Source: Chloroflexi bacterium TSY (GTDB taxonomy: Bacteria > Chloroflexota > Anaerolineae > Caldilineales > Caldilineaceae). Taken from it: a stretch of 13,824 nt of DNA. Within the stretch, counting starts at the first letter, position 1. The number at the start of each line of letters is the position of its first letter. The DNA is taken from NCBI GenBank assembly GCA_019217005.1, contig JAHBNG010000192.1:1-13824 (forward strand), read 5' to 3'. The notes beneath the pieces are model-generated. The model was given only the letters and a program-made list of their open reading frames with translations. It made no database searches and was not told the DNA's origin. Positions 1 through 7,087 of the stretch are shown one piece after another. The position numbers and the translations under genes are program-made.

Positions 1-310
1 GAAAGGTGGGATCGGTCTGGCTGAATTGATCGGCGATTTCAACCATATCGGCCAGTAAAGTGGGGATATGGTCTTCGGCTTTTTTGCGACCACGTCGGTG
101 GCTTTGGTCGACATAACAGAAGCCGCCTTCTAGTTCTTCCAGGGCTTTGGCTATCGTCGCCCGATTCCAGCCCAACTCTCGTTCTGCTTTCGTCGGACTC
201 CCTTCGCATATCGTTTTGACCGTTTGGGCCATGAAGTGCCTTCTTTCGTATCCACTTAACATGGCCTTCGTCTCTTTCAAGACTTCAACCATTTCTGGCG
301 AGATTGTCAT
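1..310 (-). CDS. ISAzo13-like transposase, N-terminal part (runs off left edge)
   Basis: Reading leftwards from an ATG at 310, the frame stays open for 103 codons to the window edge, so only the N-terminus is present. It carries an N-terminal helix-turn-helix-like stretch (ERELGWNRATIAKALEEL, about residues 43-60), then RRGRKKAEDHIPTLLADM, and near the edge QSQTDPTF-like residues (FSQTDPTF). This order matches the ISAzo13 family (DDE_Tnp_ISAZ013, also called Rhodopirellula-type transposase). A clear ribosome site, AAAGGAGC, lies 5 to 10 bases before the ATG, supporting this start. The catalytic DDE domain lies outside the window, so activity cannot be judged. Family assignment rests on remembered motif patterns. 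Confidence 0.8.
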   Translation of the reverse strand, partial: MTISPEMVEVLKETKAMLSGYERRHFMAQTVKTICEGSPTKAERELGWNRATIAKALEELEGGFCYVDQSHRRGRKKAEDHIPTLLADMVEIADQFSQTDPTF

Positions 311-377
311 TTTTGCTCCTTTTGGAGAGCTAGTTTAACACCTTCTCGCGTATATTTTATTTTTTGGATTGGCCTTA
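1..377 (-). mobile_element. ISAzo13-like insertion sequence, 5' end
   Basis: The element's outer end is placed near 377 because the 12 bases TAAGGCCAATCC (366-377 read on the minus strand), followed by an A/T-rich tract, recur in the plus direction at 13803-13814. The transposase start lies about 65 bases inside this end, with its ribosome site between. The left part of the element is outside the window. The exact terminal base is uncertain by about 3 nt, since the TAA could be flank instead of element. Confidence 0.7.
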
Positions 378-447
378 CTTTCTGCTGTCTGTTATTAACT
401 TTTTAATGTGCTCAAAACTTACAAAGTCAAGCTAAGGACAGCGTGTT

Positions 448-1308
448 GTGATGAACTCCATATTTACATCACAAGATTACACAAGTGCGACTGATTTTAT
501 CCAGTCTCGTACAAATCATCAACCAACGATCGGTTTAATATTAGGCAGTGGACTCAGCCCTTTGGCCGAACAGATTTCAGATGCGTCTATCCTTCCGTAT
601 AGCGAGATCCCGCTCTTTCCTGTTAGTACGGTTGCCGGCCACACTGGATGCCTCGTGATTGGCCGATTAGAAAATGCCACTATTTGTGCAATGCAGGGAC
701 GCTTTCATTTTTATGAAGGCTATTCCACGCAGCAAATCACCTTTCCCATACGCGTCATGAAGCGCTTGGGCATCGACACCCTCATCGTCACCAATGCTGC
801 GGGAGGCATTAATCAAAGTTTCGAAGTTGGCGATCTGATGCTGATTGAAGATCATCTTAATTTGGTTGGCATGGCGGGTCATAACCCATTAATTGGTCCT
901 AATTTGGATGAATTCGGCACGCGCTTTCCACCAATGAACCATGCATATACAGTAGAATTACGTCAATTGGCCATGAGCGTTGCAACCGATTTGAATATGA
1001 GGTTACAGCGAGGCGTCTATGCATGGTTGGCTGGCCCCAACTTTGAAACTCCGGCTGAAATTCGCTACTTACGCACAATTGGTGCAGATGCGGTTGGCAT
1101 GAGTACAGTGCCCGAAACGATCGTTGCTCATCATGCGGGCATGGCGGTGCTGGGCATCAGCACCATTACCAATATCTGCATTGATCAACTCGATGCAGAC
1201 CATGAACCAACACACGAAGAAGTGAATGCCGCAGGAAAAATCATCGTGCCCCGAATAACACGTTTGATTTTGTCCATCACAAACCGACTTGCTTCTCTTC
1301 AACCATAA
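448..1308 (+). CDS. punA: Purine nucleoside phosphorylase, trimeric (inosine/guanosine) type
   Basis: This enzyme cleaves inosine or guanosine with phosphate to the free base and ribose-1-phosphate, in cytoplasmic purine salvage. Of 286 residues, the family's active-site blocks are all visible: GSG at 33-35 (phosphate), GH at 64-65, QGRFHFYEG at 83-91 (Arg85, His87, Glu90), TNAAGG at 115-120, AGPNFETPAE at 195-204 (Glu200 for the purine), VGMST at 216-220 and TN at 241-242, with His256 in THEEV. Length is normal for PNP family 2. Start: GTG at 448 sits 9 nt after AAGGA (434-438); ATG at 451 is the alternative and would shorten the protein by one residue. It stands alone between two IS elements with no visible partner gene. 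The symbol is by family, not a proven orthology. Confidence 0.95.
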   Translation: MMNSIFTSQDYTSATDFIQSRTNHQPTIGLILGSGLSPLAEQISDASILPYSEIPLFPVSTVAGHTGCLVIGRLENATICAMQGRFHFYEGYSTQQITFPIRVMKRLGIDTLIVTNAAGGINQSFEVGDLMLIEDHLNLVGMAGHNPLIGPNLDEFGTRFPPMNHAYTVELRQLAMSVATDLNMRLQRGVYAWLAGPNFETPAEIRYLRTIGADAVGMSTVPETIVAHHAGMAVLGISTITNICIDQLDADHEPTHEEVNAAGKIIVPRITRLILSITNRLASLQP

Positions 1309-1430
1309 CTCATCTCCTGTAGTGAGGTTGTGATGAAAATTTGGTTTTCCTGCGACTCTACCAGATGAAGCAAAGCCATGTTTTCATACAGAGCACAGGA
1401 TAATGGAGAATGGTACACCTCGCGTCTGCT
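1309..1430. other. Short non-coding spacer after the phosphorylase
   Basis: No reading frame with family features and no convincing terminator. A weak TCATC...GATGA pairing at about 1313-1337 lacks a following T-run. The spacer ends at the inverted repeat of the next IS. Confidence 0.5.
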
Positions 1431-1451
1431 TAAACTTTACTTTCTGGTAAA
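1431..1451 (+). repeat. Terminal inverted repeat, left
   Basis: A 21-bp sequence containing CTTTACTTTCTGG, identical to the reverse complement of 2906-2926. It marks the downstream end of the minus-strand transposase. Confidence 0.9.
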
Positions 1452-1543
1452 GGCTTGAGTGACAAAGGGCAAACCGAAAGGGGCGGAAAAAAGAATCCAC
1501 CCTGAAAAAACGGGATAAAATGTAAAAATAGTGCTCGGCTAGT

Positions 1544-2828
1544 TTAAGCAGCGGCATTGAGGCGGCGATGAGCGAGAACGCCTTTAGGGAAATGGTGTGA
1601 AACCGAGGCCTTTTTCCGAAAGTCAGGGTCGAGTTGGTCAGGAGTTGGAAAAAGAGCACTCGAGAGAACACGGCGCAGCCTGCCGGGAGTGGATTGAGGC
1701 TCTCGATCCCAGTAGCCAGTCGGTATGGGAGGAAGAGAAGCGGCTAAATGGGAAAGAAGATTGCCAGCCAGCAGCCCCAGTTCAGGTAAGCGGAAACAAG
1801 CCTCATCGGCATGAACAAATTGACGATGTAAGCCAATCATCTGCTTGGAAGCCAAGGGGGGATGTTCAACAGGCCAGCGTTCCAGGTAGACAAGATAAAT
1901 GGTTTCAGGCTGCAAAGTCATAACGGTCGCCAAAACCAAAGGTGTGTTGTAGGCCGGATCCTGAATGACGTAAATCGAGTAGGTACGGTTGGCTGTATCC
2001 ACCTTGGTTGTTCTGGGGACGAGATTGTGCCATGCTTGATAGCAAATCAGGCGACCACTATAGAAAGCGACCAGACGAGTCCGGAGTTGTAGCCTCGAGT
2101 CGCTTTCCCTTATAGCTGCGAGAGCGGACGCACAATATCACCATATTCAGGTGGTCTGCCTTTTCTTTGCGTTTGGGGAACTCATTGCGGCGCACTGTGC
2201 AGTTAATCGCTTCCCGCAGGACAAATCGGTCTATGCCGCTTTCTAGCATTTCTCTGATTGTAAACCCGGCATCGACCACCGCCACTTCGTCTGACTCCAG
2301 TGATTTCTTCGTCTCTTTCAGCAGCTTTTCCGAAACTCACTTTCCTTTGTTCCAACCGTGCATCTCATGATTGCCTTGAGCAGTGGCACTCGCTTCCCGC
2401 CTATCTCCCCGAGCTTATCATCACTCCAAAGATGAGCGCGGGCAATGCCGACGAGCCGTTGAGTTATAGAGTCGGTTCACTTTCCCTTGCAGCTTCGGTC
2501 GCCAGAACCCTGTGATATCTATGCTTTTCACTCGGTACCCTTCTAACTTTTTTGCCTCCCATTCCCCTTTCCACTTCTTCTTGCCACGACCCCAGCAGAC
2601 TTGTGATATCCCATGATCCATATCGAAAGCTCCACCAGCTTCGCCGGAGCTCCTCATCTTCAAACCCGCTTTCTTTCAATGCGCTATGGATTGCTCCTCG
2701 ACTTTTCAGAAACGACCCATTCAGCATTGCCCACATCAGACGCATTACATTTACGTTTGTTCCCATCGGCGCGTTACTTGCAATACATTCATCAGTACTG
2801 CTATAGTTATTTCTGGCGCGGTTAGCAT
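1544..2828 (-). pseudogene. DDE transposase, broken by several frameshifts
   Basis: The start is the ATG at 2828, preceded by a strong AAGGAGG. The first frame (MLTAPEITIAVL...) stops after about 25 codons, and the protein continues in other frames: MRLMWAMLNGSFLKSRGA, then SIDITGFWRPKLQGK, then VAVVDAGFTIREMLESGIDR, then GRPPEYGDIVRPL, then SYKGKRLEATTPD, then AFYSGRLICYQAWHNLVP, ending in one long frame (1544-2002) with YLERWPVEHPPLASKQMIG and LPPIPTGYWDR. The pieces appear in the correct order, and the likely catalytic acids are present: Asp in SIDITGF, Asp in VVDAGF, Glu in ERWPVE. At least five frame changes are needed, so no functional enzyme can be made. From memory, related intact transposases occur in Chloroflexota; the formal IS family is not assigned. 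Confidence 0.85.
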
Positions 2829-2905
2829 TCCTTCCTCCTTTTTGGGTTCTCTACCTTTAGGATGAACTGCTAACCGCTTTTTGTCACATTTCTCATCTCT
2901 TTTCT

Positions 2906-2926
2906 TTTACCAGAAAGTAAAGTTTA
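2906..2926 (-). repeat. Terminal inverted repeat, right
   Basis: Exact reverse complement of 1431-1451. It marks the upstream end of the element, about 78 bp before the transposase start. Confidence 0.9.
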
Positions 2927-3220
2927 ACAAAATTTCGTTTTTCAAGCGCAATACAAGCATTTTGTAAGATTTTCTTTGTAGAATTGAGCTATACTGCTTA
3001 GGATTGCAAGTGCTCGTATCGGAATGCTTTACATCTATGTATTGCCGATAACGATAGCCTGTCAGCAAATTGAAATACACCTCTGCTTTGTTTTATGTTT
3101 ATATTTGTTCAGACAATCCTACGAGTGGCCGAATCGTTGACCAAGGCCCTATTTTCACGACTACATTATAATAACATTGATTCATGTGCTTTCGGCTGCT
3201 AAGTGATCAAATAAGTAACC
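2927..3220. promoter_or_regulatory. A/T-rich intergenic region upstream of the glycosyltransferase block
   Basis: This is 294 bases without a credible gene. TATAAT at 3167-3172 is a perfect -10 box 48 bases before the GT2 start, but no good -35 sits at the usual 16-18 bases; TTGACC at 3137-3142 is 24 bases away. An imperfect hairpin lies at 3015-3053 (CGTATCGG against CCGATAACG). A promoter for the glycan genes is likely somewhere here, but its exact position is not settled. Confidence 0.35.
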
Positions 3221-4063
3221 ATGATAGAACAACCCCAAGATATTCATTTATCAATTGTTATTATAAATTGGAACACGAGAGACTTACTGAAAGCTTGTTT
3301 GGAATCAGTCGATGAAGAGCGAAGCGCTTTAACTGATTTAGGCATTGAAACAATTGTTGTGGATAATGCATCGAGTGACGATAGCGTACAAATGCTTCAA
3401 GAGCAATTTTCATGGGTAAAGTTAATCGAGAATGATAATAATCTCGGTTTTGCCCGTGCCAATAATCAAGCCATAGCAATCAGCCAAGGTGAGTATGTCT
3501 TACTATTGAACTCCGATACGATCGTAAAATCAGGCGCTTTGAAGACACTGATCCAGTTTATGGAGCAGAATCCCGACGCGGGTGCATGTGGTTCCCGTCT
3601 GTTAAATCCAAATGGAACCTTGCAAATATCGTGTTCTCCTGCACCAACTGTTTGGAGTGAACTCTATCGGCTGCTTTATCTAGACAACTTATATCCTCTC
3701 GCAATTTATCGAATGCACGGTTGGTCAACAAGTGAGCCGCGTCTTGTCGATAATGTACAGGGTGCAGCTATGCTTTTAAGACGACGTGTGATTGAAACAG
3801 TTGGTGTGCTCGATGATCAGTACTTTATGTATACCGAGGAAGTCGATCTTTGTCGACGAATTCGTGTGGCAGGCTGGAAAATCTACTGGGTTCCGCAATC
3901 CAGGATTATCCATTATGGTGGTCAGAGTAGTAAACAAATTGCTGCGGAAATGTTTCTACATCTATATCTCAGCAAGCTCATTTATATCCGTAAGCATTAT
4001 GGTCAGACATACGGTTCTTTATATAAGTTTGGGGGTGGTTCAAAATTAGGTTTACACTTTTGA
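3221..4063 (+). CDS. GT2 family glycosyltransferase, C-terminus replaced by MITE insertion
   Basis: A GT-A fold transferase of the WbbL/rhamnosyltransferase-like group, which adds a sugar from a nucleotide donor to a growing surface glycan at the cytoplasmic membrane face. In its 280 residues one sees LSIVIINWN (10-18), VDNASSDD (47-54), LGFARANN (75-82), the metal-binding NSDT (97-100), QGAAMLLRR (180-188) and EEVDLCRRIRVAGW (206-219), which holds the likely catalytic acid. The whole GT-A domain is therefore present. Residues 271-280 (GGGSKLGLHF) are not native: they are translated from a 155-bp element inserted after codon 270. The lost 45 residues, still readable at 4194-4328, are partly hydrophobic and include a probable membrane-associating helix. 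The truncated product may be weakened or mislocalised. Donor and acceptor are unknown. Confidence 0.9.
   Translation: MIEQPQDIHLSIVIINWNTRDLLKACLESVDEERSALTDLGIETIVVDNASSDDSVQMLQEQFSWVKLIENDNNLGFARANNQAIAISQGEYVLLLNSDTIVKSGALKTLIQFMEQNPDAGACGSRLLNPNGTLQISCSPAPTVWSELYRLLYLDNLYPLAIYRMHGWSTSEPRLVDNVQGAAMLLRRRVIETVGVLDDQYFMYTEEVDLCRRIRVAGWKIYWVPQSRIIHYGGQSSKQIAAEMFLHLYLSKLIYIRKHYGQTYGSLYKFGGGSKLGLHF
4024..4031 (+). repeat. Target-site duplication, left copy
   Basis: TAAGTTTG, identical to 4187-4194. Keeping one copy and removing the element restores the GT2 reading frame exactly. Confidence 0.88.
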
Positions 4064-4186
4064 TATATAGACAAAAATCTATATGAGACCGTTTTCTCTC
4101 TGAGAACCGGCGAAATCAGAGAATATAAACGTTCTTTCTGTTTCTAAAAGTGTAAACCTATCTATCCAGCTAAAATGAACCACCCC
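4032..4186. mobile_element. 155-bp MITE-like element with 8-bp target duplication
   Basis: The ends are GGGGTGGTTCA (4032-4042) and its reverse complement (4176-4186). A second inverted block, TAGGTTTACACTTTT (4047-4061), matches 4146-4160. The element codes for nothing. It is bracketed by direct repeats TAAGTTTG at 4024-4031 and 4187-4194, which proves insertion. Internally there are smaller hairpins (ATATAG/CTATAT near 4065-4085, and TTCTC/GAGAA near 4098-4115). An 8-bp duplication fits families such as IS256, ISL3 or IS1595, but I cannot name the parent transposase; none in this window shares these ends. Confidence 0.88.
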
Positions 4187-4194
4187 TAAGTTTG
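4187..4194 (+). repeat. Target-site duplication, right copy
   Basis: TAAGTTTG, identical to 4024-4031, directly after the right inverted repeat of the MITE. Confidence 0.88.
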
Positions 4195-4331
4195 TGCTTT
4201 TTATTGTTACAATAGCCCGTCTTCTATTTAGCCCATTAGCCAAATATGCCGCGGCAGCATTTCCGAATCGAGACTATAGTATGCTTACCAGTCATTATCG
4301 GAAGTTATTAGTTGCCTTACCCCGTCTATAA
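4188..4331 (+). pseudogene. Detached 3' end of the GT2 glycosyltransferase gene
   Basis: Joined after the element, codons AAG TTT GTG ... continue the GT2 frame to a TAA at 4329-4331. They encode KFVLFIVTIARLLFSPLAK followed by YAAAAFPNRDYSML and end ...LLVALPRL. The tail has a hydrophobic stretch and a basic, aromatic end, as is usual for GT2 enzymes of this group. The rebuilt protein is 315 residues, the normal length. No start codon or ribosome site serves this piece, so it is a stranded remnant. Confidence 0.85.
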
Positions 4332-4588
4332 CACACATTGCTTATCAAATGAAATTGTGCAAACGCATGATTTTATATCTCGGAAATCAGAAGTTTACGC
4401 AATTTTCTTATGCTATAGTTTTAGCGAAAATATGGTTTTTCCGAAAGTCTACCAGATCAACAAAAATCGGTAGTGGTAATCATGAGTTGATAACTCTTCA
4501 GAGCATCATCAACTACGATTTACCACTACTCAAAATCATATTTTCATACGGAGCTGAGTATAGATGAGCCAATATAGATAGTTTCCCC
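4332..4588. other. Intergenic region before the GT4 operon
   Basis: No convincing gene; the open frame at 4349-4567 shows no family features and unusual composition. It contains an imperfect palindrome (4470-4529) and a possible -10 TATAGT at 4414-4419 without a matching -35. Since GT2 ends 258 bases before the next gene, the three downstream genes may have their own promoter here. Confidence 0.4.
4470..4529. repeat. 60-bp imperfect palindrome
   Basis: GTAGTGGTAA (4470-4479) pairs with TTACCACTAC (4520-4529), and in the same register AGTTGAT (4485-4491) pairs with ATCAACT (4508-4514); the two stems are separated by a symmetrical 5-nt internal loop. A small CTCT/AGAG pair lies at the tip. It lies 60 bases upstream of the first GT4 gene. 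It lacks a T-run, so it is not a normal terminator. It may be an operator, an RNA leader structure or a small repeat element. Confidence 0.6.
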
Positions 4589-5797
4589 GTGCGTATCTTA
4601 TTTTTAACACAAGTATTACCGTTTCCACTGAATGCTGGACCGAAAATCCGCTCTTATTATGTATTGCGTCATTTGGTGCAATCGCATGAAATGACACTTC
4701 TATCATTTGTGCGACCAGATGATACATCAGAAGCGCTCCAACATCTTTCACAATACTGTCAAAAGGTTTATACATATCCTATGTCGCGCTCCCCGCTGCG
4801 TGATGTGTATCATCTGACTCGAAGTTTAGCAACACGGCAGCCATTCATTATCGCGCGCGATTGGGTTCCCAAAATGGCCCATTTGATGCGTGATGTGATT
4901 GATCAAGATGGCCCATTTGATGCTATTCATGCCGATCAACTCTGGATGGCGCCATACGCTCTCTGGGCGCAAAAACTGTCAAGCAATGGGCATCACAAAG
5001 TGGTACTCGATCAGCACAATGCGGTCTACATGATTCCACAGCGCCTCTCTGATGGTGAACGGAATCTAGCCAAGATTGCTCTTTTGAAACTAGAAGCGCA
5101 AAAAATGGCCCGTTTTGAAACAGAAACATGTCGTCAATTTGATGATGTTGTTTGGGTCACTCAAGAAGATTTCGATTCGGTGCAGCAGATTGCATCTCTT
5201 CCAATACCAAATTCTAGCGTAACGCCTATTTGTAGTGATCCAGAAGATACATCTGTCATTGTGCGCAAGCCTGACGCAAGAAGGGTCACATTTCTAGGTG
5301 GGTTACATTATCCGCCAAATGCACAGGGAGTGTGTTGGTTTGCCGAACACACATTGCCTCAGATCCTGCGTGAAGTTCCCGATGCTGTATTTACCGTAAT
5401 CGGCAAGCAACCACCAGATCTGACGAAATACAAGATACCTGAGAAGAATCTCGACATTACCGGATTTGTGGATGACCCTGTACCATACCTCCAAGAGACT
5501 GCTGCGTTCGTTGTTCCATTGCAGGCGGGTGGAGGGATGCGTGTCAAAATTCTGGATGCTTGGACTTGGGGAATGCCAATGGTTAGTACAAGCATTGGTG
5601 CGGAGGGGATTCAGATCCAAGACGGAGAAAATATTATCATTGCCGATACGCCAGCGCATTTTGCACAGTCTGTGATCCAGCTTCTAAAGCAGCCACAATT
5701 GCAAAATGACCTTGCTAAACAAGGACGAAAGTGGGTAGAACAGCAATACAATTGGCGCATTACGTATAAAAATTGGGACACTATCTATCATTCTTGA
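4589..5797 (+). CDS. GT4 family glycosyltransferase
   Basis: A GT-B fold retaining glycosyltransferase of 402 residues, expected in the cytoplasm, using a nucleotide-sugar donor. The N-terminal acceptor domain opens with MRILFLTQVLPFPLNAGPK, characteristic of the group and the reason for choosing the GTG start at 4589 despite a poor ribosome site. DQHNAVY lies at 141-147. The C-terminal donor domain starts near 232 (VTFLGGLHYPPNAQG) and carries FVDDPVPYL (293-301), then PLQAGGGMRVKILDAWTWG (310-328), MVSTSIGAEG (331-340) and DGENIIIAD (345-353). The lysine of MRVKILDAW fits the usual diphosphate contact. It is first in an operon with the next two genes, 12 nt before the following start. It resembles enzymes of exopolysaccharide clusters; the sugar transferred cannot be told. 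Confidence 0.92.
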   Translation: MRILFLTQVLPFPLNAGPKIRSYYVLRHLVQSHEMTLLSFVRPDDTSEALQHLSQYCQKVYTYPMSRSPLRDVYHLTRSLATRQPFIIARDWVPKMAHLMRDVIDQDGPFDAIHADQLWMAPYALWAQKLSSNGHHKVVLDQHNAVYMIPQRLSDGERNLAKIALLKLEAQKMARFETETCRQFDDVVWVTQEDFDSVQQIASLPIPNSSVTPICSDPEDTSVIVRKPDARRVTFLGGLHYPPNAQGVCWFAEHTLPQILREVPDAVFTVIGKQPPDLTKYKIPEKNLDITGFVDDPVPYLQETAAFVVPLQAGGGMRVKILDAWTWGMPMVSTSIGAEGIQIQDGENIIIADTPAHFAQSVIQLLKQPQLQNDLAKQGRKWVEQQYNWRITYKNWDTIYHS

Positions 5798-5809
5798 GGT
5801 TTCTGTTGT

Positions 5810-7087
5810 ATGAAAATCTTGTATCTTATCCCATATGTGCCGAATCAGATCCGAGTACGTCCATACCAATTTTTGCGAACACTTGTTGAACGAGGTCACG
5901 ATGTAACATTAGCCACACTCTGGACCTCCAAAGAAGAACAATCAGATCTAGAAACTCTAAAAAGTCTGGATATTGAGATCATTGCAGCGCATTTGCCCAA
6001 ATCTCGTTCCATTATCAATTGCATACAGGCACTCCCAACAAGCTTGCCGACGCAAGCTGCCTTCTGTTGGCACCCGAATTTTGCCCTCCAGTTGCAGAAA
6101 CTGATCCATCATTCAAACTTCGACGTAATCCAAGTTGAGCATTTACGAGGGGCAAAATTGGGTCTATCGTTACAAAACGCAATGCGGCATAGTGCGCGCC
6201 CCGTTCCGATCGTTTGGGACAGTGTCGATTGTATTAGCCATCTGTTCTCTCAGGCCGCCAAAGATAGCCGCAGTCTCAAAGGGAAGTTGATGGCACGATT
6301 CGAGCTAGGACGAACAGAATCATACGAAGGTTGGTTAGTGAATCAATTTCCTCGAATCGCGGTCACGTCTCAAAGTGACGCCAATGCTCTCTACAAACTT
6401 GGAAACAGATGTTTGGCTAATAGATCACATTCTGCTCTAGAATCTCATAAAATTGCCGTCATTCCAAATGGGGTTGATTTAGATTCTTTTTGCAGTGGAC
6501 ATCAAGAGCGCGACCCGACCACCATTGTCTTCACAGGCAAAATGAGTTATCACGCCAATGTAACGGCCGCGCTTCATTTAGTCAAAGAGGTTATGCCTTT
6601 AGTTTGGGAATCTCATCCAGCTGTCAAAGTACAGATTGTCGGAAAAGATCCCATCGCTGAAATTTGCGCCCTAGATACAAGAAAGGCTCATTCGAAAAAA
6701 CAGTCATCTGGTATCGTCGAGGTAACGGGGACAGTTTCTGATCTACCACCGTATCTGCAACGCGCGACAATCGCAGCAGCACCCGTGCCTTATGGTGCTG
6801 GAATCCAGAATAAGGTTCTCCAAGCAATGGCATGTGGTACACCTGTGGTGGCCAGTCTACAAGCTGCTTCAGGTTTACAAGCTGAGACGGGGCGCGACCT
6901 TTTAGTTGCAGAGGACGCAGAGCAATTTGCACAGGCTCTCCGATTTTTGCTTGAAGATGAGGGAAAACGAAACGAGTTGGGGAATGCAGGGCGCGCCTAC
7001 GTAGAGCAGAAACATTCCTGGGAAAGCGCAGTTCAAAAGCTGGAATCGCTGTATGATGAAGCGATTGAAGCGACTCTGATTAAATAA
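5810..7087 (+). CDS. GT4 family glycosyltransferase
   Basis: A second GT-B fold glycosyltransferase, 425 residues, probably adding another sugar to the same cytoplasmic lipid-linked glycan. The N-terminus MKILYLIPYVPNQIRVRPYQ is a typical GT4 opening. VIPNGVD (217-223) marks the linker into the donor-binding domain. IVFTGKMSYHANVTAA follows at 239-254, VTGTVSDLPPYLQ at 305-317, and APVPYGAGIQNKVLQAMACG at 324-343, with PVV at 345-347. The lysine of QNKVLQAM and the ACGTPVV turn are the usual nucleotide-diphosphate contacts. The start ATG lies 12 nt after the previous stop, and GAGG overlaps that stop as a possible ribosome site. Its TAA shares one base with the next gene's ATG, implying coupled translation. 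It is clearly related to its upstream neighbour in fold and order, but not a recent copy. Confidence 0.92.
   Translation: MKILYLIPYVPNQIRVRPYQFLRTLVERGHDVTLATLWTSKEEQSDLETLKSLDIEIIAAHLPKSRSIINCIQALPTSLPTQAAFCWHPNFALQLQKLIHHSNFDVIQVEHLRGAKLGLSLQNAMRHSARPVPIVWDSVDCISHLFSQAAKDSRSLKGKLMARFELGRTESYEGWLVNQFPRIAVTSQSDANALYKLGNRCLANRSHSALESHKIAVIPNGVDLDSFCSGHQERDPTTIVFTGKMSYHANVTAALHLVKEVMPLVWESHPAVKVQIVGKDPIAEICALDTRKAHSKKQSSGIVEVTGTVSDLPPYLQRATIAAAPVPYGAGIQNKVLQAMACGTPVVASLQAASGLQAETGRDLLVAEDAEQFAQALRFLLEDEGKRNELGNAGRAYVEQKHSWESAVQKLESLYDEAIEATLIK

Larger units (their letters stand above)
1431..2926 (-). mobile_element. Decayed IS with perfect 21-bp terminal inverted repeats
   Basis: The sequence at 1431-1451 (core AAACTTTACTTTCTGGTAAA) is repeated exactly as its reverse complement at 2906-2926, defining an element of about 1.5 kb. 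It contains one transposase gene on the minus strand that nearly fills it. No target-site duplication is obvious at the flanks (left TCTGCT, right ACAAAA), so the exact edges may be a base or two inside the match, or the flanks may have been rearranged. The intact ends contrast with the broken transposase. The termini could still be mobilised by a transposase supplied elsewhere, if one exists. Confidence 0.85.

Noticed and set aside
1313..1340. Possible terminator hairpin after the phosphorylase
   Set aside because: The pairing is short and interrupted, and there is no following T-run.
1597..1923. A 108-codon open frame on the plus strand
   Set aside because: It is antisense to the conserved C-terminal frame of the broken transposase.
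4349..4567. A 72-codon open frame between GT2 and the first GT4 gene
   Set aside because: No ribosome site, no recognisable motif, and it spans the palindrome; it looks like chance in A/T-rich spacer.
5303..5659. A 118-codon open frame antisense to the first GT4 gene
   Set aside because: It lies fully inside a well-supported glycosyltransferase, and its translation shows no motif.
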